DNA of 40,855 bases from a virus: the IMG/VR virus record IMGVR_UViG_3300005340_000054, positions 1 to 40,855 of that record; one strand, given 5' to 3'. Positions 37,404 through 40,855 of the stretch are shown piece after piece. The translations under genes and the position numbers were made by a program. A model generated the notes under the pieces. The model worked only from the letters and a program-made list of their open reading frames with translations, did not search any database and had not been told where the DNA came from. Position 1 is the first letter of the stretch. The number at the start of each line of letters is the position of its first letter.

Positions 37404-38742
37404 CTATGCGCCTTATGCCAAGCAGCGCGAGTTTCACGCCGCCGGGCTCACACACCGTGAGCGCATGCTCATGGCGGGAAACCAGCTCGGCAAGACATGG
37501 GCTGCAGCCTATGAAGTCGCCATGCACCTCACGGGCCTGTATCCCGAGTGGTGGGCGGGGTATCGATTCAACCGCGCTGTTCGCTGGCTCGCTGGTTCAG
37601 AGTCTGCTGAACTCACCCGCAAAGGCATCCAGCGCCTTATGCTCGGGCCACCTGAAGTTGAGGCCGAGTGGGGCACCGGAACAGTCCCGGCCGATCGTTT
37701 ACTCGACTGGTCTCGACGTCAAGGTGTGGCTGATGCTGTTGCTTCCTTCACGGTTCGACACATTGACGGCGGCATAAGCTCCATGCAGCTCGCCACCTAC
37801 GACCAGGGACGCACGAAATGGCAGGCCGATACCGTTGACGGCATCTGGTTCGACGAAGAGGCGCCAGAGGACATCTACTTCGAAGGCCTGACGCGCACGA
37901 ACCGCGTGATGGGCCCGGTCATGATGACGATGACCCCGTTGATGGGCATCTCGAACGTGGTGAAGCGGTTCTATCTCGACAAGCCCGAGTCGACCAGCCT
38001 GACCATGATGACGATCGATGACGTGGATCACTACACGCCTGCCGAGCGCGCCGCGATCATCGCAAGCTACCCAGAGCACGAGCGCAACGCGCGCACCAAG
38101 GGTATCCCGCAGTTGGGGTCCGGTCGCGTGTTCCCGATCGATGAGGACGAACTGCGCTGCGATCCGTTCACCATCCCCGCGCACTGGGTGCAGATTTGCG
38201 GCATCGACTTCGGATGGGATCACCCGTCAGCCGGCGTGCGCATGGCATGGGATCGCGACAACGACACGCTGTACGTCATTTCCGCGTTCCGGCGCCGTGA
38301 GGCCACGCCGATTGTGTTTGCGGGCGCTGTGAAGCCGTGGGGCGGCTGGCTACCGTGGGCATGGCCCCATGATGGTCTGCAGCACGACAAGGGTTCAGGT
38401 GAGCAGCTGGCGGCGCAGTACCGCGCGCAGGGTCTGAACATGCTGCCGATGCGCGCCACCTTCGAGGATGGCAGTAACGGTGTCGAAGCGGGCATCCAGC
38501 ACATGCTCGACCGCATGCAGACCGGCCGCTTCAAGGTGTTCAGCACGCTGACGCAGTGGTTCGAGGAGTTCAATCTCTACCATCGCAAGGATGGGCTGAT
38601 CGTCAAGGAAGGCGACGATTTGCTCTCTGCGACGCGCTACGCCGTGATGATGCGCCGCTTCGCCATCGTTCAAAACAAACCAGCGCCGCGCCAGACCGTT
38701 GTGGTCCCGCGTCCCGGCGGAAATCAATGGATGGGATCATGA
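37291..38742 (+). CDS. Terminase large subunit, P22 gp2-like
   Basis: The protein has 483 residues (P22 gp2 has 499). The lead-in YAPYAKQREFHAAG and Walker A at 63-69 (GNQLGKT) match gp2. Walker B is IWFDEEAPED (D188, E189). LTRTNRVMGPVMMTMTPLMG and ASYPEHERNARTKGIPQLGS are strongly gp2-like. The nuclease domain has CGIDFGWDH (D306), AWPHDG and LLSATRYAVMMRRFA. It powers headful DNA packaging and cuts the concatemer. The long overlap with the preceding gene is supported by the conserved N-terminal residues. Confidence 0.95.
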   Translation: MLNLTAESLKSLPTESKAELLDLLSEQARRQARRRLTSYAPYAKQREFHAAGLTHRERMLMAGNQLGKTWAAAYEVAMHLTGLYPEWWAGYRFNRAVRWLAGSESAELTRKGIQRLMLGPPEVEAEWGTGTVPADRLLDWSRRQGVADAVASFTVRHIDGGISSMQLATYDQGRTKWQADTVDGIWFDEEAPEDIYFEGLTRTNRVMGPVMMTMTPLMGISNVVKRFYLDKPESTSLTMMTIDDVDHYTPAERAAIIASYPEHERNARTKGIPQLGSGRVFPIDEDELRCDPFTIPAHWVQICGIDFGWDHPSAGVRMAWDRDNDTLYVISAFRRREATPIVFAGAVKPWGGWLPWAWPHDGLQHDKGSGEQLAAQYRAQGLNMLPMRATFEDGSNGVEAGIQHMLDRMQTGRFKVFSTLTQWFEEFNLYHRKDGLIVKEGDDLLSATRYAVMMRRFAIVQNKPAPRQTVVVPRPGGNQWMGS

Positions 38743-38984
38743 GCCGCAACGAAATGGAACGCGAGATCAACGACTGGCGCACCTTCGGGGATGACGCGAT
38801 CCAGATCGTCGACAACATCCTCTCCCAGCGAGTCAGTTACACCATGACCGAGCATCGCGCGGCGGAGATCGTCGCCGAGAACAATCGCGCGGTGGCCATG
38901 ATCGGCATGCGCCTGCGCGAAATCATGGATCAGCACGTGCGCAAGCCGCTGACGAATGGCAGCGCGCAGCAGGTTGCGCTGTGA
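38739..38984 (+). CDS. Small helical protein between TerL and portal
   Basis: This is an 81-residue helical protein starting MSRNEMEREINDWRTFGDDA. ATG 38739 overlaps the TerL stop, and its stop overlaps the portal GTG. Longer upstream reading in this frame passes through TerL and is rejected. It may be a packaging accessory. No family was recognised. Confidence 0.62.
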   Translation: MSRNEMEREINDWRTFGDDAIQIVDNILSQRVSYTMTEHRAAEIVAENNRAVAMIGMRLREIMDQHVRKPLTNGSAQQVAL

Positions 38985-40855
38985 GCAGCGATCGCCTGGA
39001 GCCGGGAGTGCCGGCAGAGACCGATGAGCAGATCTGGCGCGAGTGTGCCGAGCGGCTGCGCATCTCGGAATCGGTCGAATCCGAGAACCGCAAGCGCGGC
39101 ATGGAGGCGATCCGCTTTCGCTGGGGCGAGCAGTGGCCGGATGACATCAAAAACGACCGCCTCGACCGCCCGACGCTGACGATCAATCACACGAATGTGC
39201 ACTGTCAGCGCCAGGAGAACATGCTCCGGCAGCAGCGGCCACGCATCAAGGTTCATCCGGTGGGCGATGGCGCTGACATCGACACGGCGAAGGTGGTGCA
39301 AGGGCTGATCCGGCATATCGAAAATCGCTCTTTTGCCTCAGTCGCGTATGACCGCGGCGGCAAGGGTGCGATTGACAACGGCTGGGGATACTGGCGCATC
39401 CAGTCGGAATACATCGACCAGAAAAGCTTCGATCAGGAGCTGTGCATCAAGCCGATCCGCAATGCGTTCAGCGTATTCGATGATCCTTCGGCGAAATTTC
39501 CCGACGGGCGTGACCGCGATTGGCTGATTCTGGCCGAGCCGATGAAACGCGAGGCCTACAAGCGCACGTATCCGAAGGCCACCAACGTCAACTACACGTT
39601 TGATGCGGCCGTGGGCCTAGATGCGCTGCTCAATACGCAGTGGGAAGGCACCGAAGAGGTGATGCTCGCGGAGTATTACCGCATTCATGAAGTCGCCGAC
39701 GTGTTGTGCCTGATGAACGACGGGCAGAAGGTGTTCAAGTCGGAAATTCCGCGCAAAATGGCCAAGATCCGCGATGCAGCGGGCTGGCTGCAGGCCACTG
39801 GCGAGGATGACAGGCCCATCGAGCGTCCGACAACGCGTCGCATCGTGCAGTGGTTCAAGCTGAACGGTAAGCAGATCGTCGATCGACGCGAATTCCCTTT
39901 CGAACACATCCCGGTCGTGCGCTGTGAGGGCAATGTCGAGGAAATCGCCGGCCGCATCGTGCGCAAAGGCATGGTCACGGATCTGATGGATCCCGCGCGG
40001 CAGTACAACTACTGGCGCAGCTCGCAGACTGAGCGCTACGCCTTGGCGCCGAAAGCACCGTGGGTGATGGCCGAGGGGCAGGATGACGGGCATCCGGAAT
40101 GGAACGACGCGAACAAGAAAAGCTATTCGCGCCTGATCTACAAGCCGGTTGCAGGCCCCGATGGGTCAACGCCGCTACCGCCGCCACAGCGCCAGCCGCC
40201 CGCGCCTGTGGAGGATGGCATGGCATCGGCCGCTGCAGGCGCCGAGCATGACCTGATGTCGGTGGCCGGCATGCCGCAGGAGAATCCTGAAATCTCCGCG
40301 CGCATCGTCGGTGGCAACAAGTATCTGCAGCGCCGCCAGGGCATGCAGGACATGGCTCACTACCAGTATTACGACAACCAAACGTTGGCGATCGCATGGA
40401 CCGGATGCCTGCTGCTGGAGATGATCCCGCACTACTACGACACCGCGCGCATGCAGCGCATCATCGGCGAGGATGGCGTCCCGAAAGTGGTGCCGATCAA
40501 TCAGCCGGCGACCGAGATGACCGGCGAGAGCGCCATCGAGAAAGTCAAAAACGACATGACGGTAGGCCTGTACTCGGTCGTGATGGACACGGGCCCTGAC
40601 TACCTCACCCAGCGCCAGGAGGGCGCCGAGAACATGGTGGAAATGCTGAACACGCCGCTCGGGGAGATGATGGTGCAGAAGGGCGGAGACATCGTTCTGC
40701 GCAACATGGACTTCCATGGCGCGGATCAGATGGCCGACCGCATTGCGGCCGACATTCCCGAGGCTATCGAGAAAGCGATGGAAGGCATGCCGGAGCAGGC
40801 CAAGAACATCATCGGCGCGCTACAGCAGCAGTTGCAGCAGCAGCAGAAGGTCATC
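38981..40855 (+). CDS. Portal protein, P22 gp1-like, N-terminal part (continues at 1-342)
   Basis: GTG 38981 overlaps the previous stop (GTGA). The frame stays open to the end of the window and continues at base 1, giving about 708 residues. It matches the P22-type portal: the N-terminal helix region (RLRISESVESENRKRGMEAI, then WPDDIKNDRLDRPTLTINHT), an EADIDTA-like block at VGDGADIDTAKVVQGLIRHI, the conserved AIDNGWGYWRI, and GPDYLTQRQEGAENM near the end. The portal ring is the entry point for DNA and the base for the tail. Confidence 0.93.
   Translation, partial: MSSDRLEPGVPAETDEQIWRECAERLRISESVESENRKRGMEAIRFRWGEQWPDDIKNDRLDRPTLTINHTNVHCQRQENMLRQQRPRIKVHPVGDGADIDTAKVVQGLIRHIENRSFASVAYDRGGKGAIDNGWGYWRIQSEYIDQKSFDQELCIKPIRNAFSVFDDPSAKFPDGRDRDWLILAEPMKREAYKRTYPKATNVNYTFDAAVGLDALLNTQWEGTEEVMLAEYYRIHEVADVLCLMNDGQKVFKSEIPRKMAKIRDAAGWLQATGEDDRPIERPTTRRIVQWFKLNGKQIVDRREFPFEHIPVVRCEGNVEEIAGRIVRKGMVTDLMDPARQYNYWRSSQTERYALAPKAPWVMAEGQDDGHPEWNDANKKSYSRLIYKPVAGPDGSTPLPPPQRQPPAPVEDGMASAAAGAEHDLMSVAGMPQENPEISARIVGGNKYLQRRQGMQDMAHYQYYDNQTLAIAWTGCLLLEMIPHYYDTARMQRIIGEDGVPKVVPINQPATEMTGESAIEKVKNDMTVGLYSVVMDTGPDYLTQRQEGAENMVEMLNTPLGEMMVQKGGDIVLRNMDFHGADQMADRIAADIPEAIEKAMEGMPEQAKNIIGALQQQLQQQQKVI
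40766..40855. repeat. Terminal direct repeat, right copy
   Basis: This is an exact copy of bases 1-90. Removing one copy gives a circle of about 40,765 bp. Confidence 0.95.

Overview
The window looks like the complete genome of a podovirus-type tailed phage. The first 90 bases (1-90) are repeated exactly as the last 90 (40766-40855), so the molecule closes into a circle of about 40,765 bp, and the portal gene runs across the closure point. No integrase, CI-type repressor, tRNA, CRISPR array, reverse transcriptase or phage RNA polymerase could be recognised. The high-GC coding style, the Gram-negative lysis proteins (lipoprotein, membrane coiled coil, GH24 lysozyme) and sigma70-like promoters suggest a proteobacterial host. 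The host genus cannot be read from the sequence.

Layout of the late genes. Packaging and head genes start on the right and run through the closure point: GroES-like co-chaperonin (36613), small terminase candidate (37035), P22 gp2-like large terminase (37291), a small helical protein, then the P22-like portal (38981 to 342). They continue with scaffold (358), P22-type coat (1475), a tandem pair of related small virion proteins (2844, 3279), two more small virion candidates, gp4-like connector (4448), gp10-like tail hub (5401), three ejection proteins in the order gp7, gp20, gp16 (7285-11463), and two receptor-binding proteins that share one N-terminal adaptor (11460, 12416). The lysis region (14185-15959) holds several small membrane proteins, a T4/P22-type lysozyme and a holin candidate. 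A two-gene leftward island (15935-16394) interrupts it. A lipoprotein, a small helical protein and a secreted Fn3 protein follow (16484-17594).

Layout of the leftward region. From 26235 down to 17554 runs a leftward chain of 30 mostly tiny genes, nearly all joined by ATGA or GTGA stop-start overlaps. Recognisable members are an MmcB-like PD-(D/E)XK nuclease, an HNH endonuclease, a possible RHH/AT-hook DNA-binding protein and several CxxC (zinc-type) mini-proteins. The rest have no recognised function. A second promoter with dyad elements lies inside the chain at 20340-20410.

Layout of the rightward early genes. A divergent control region (26260-26331) drives the leftward chain and a rightward early operon. 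In it, one 13-bp perfect dyad overlaps both -35 boxes, and the small Cro-like gene starts where its transcript is predicted to start (leaderless). The rightward operon encodes the HTH protein, a lambda-exo/YqaJ-type exonuclease, a coiled-coil protein, an OB-like candidate annealing or ssDNA-binding protein, a RusA-like resolvase, and a VapE-type primase-helicase. Immediately after the helicase lies a cluster of GTTGGGAC repeats in both orientations (32077-32285), which I propose as the replication origin. Rightward virion-like genes (32917-36042), including a protein with 20-residue GQ repeats and a PASTA-like end, lead back to packaging.

The most notable observations are the iteron-like cluster beside the helicase, the single dyad over both early promoters with a leaderless regulator, the hairpin that pairs with the ribosome site of the coat gene, and the unexplained 8.7-kb leftward operon.
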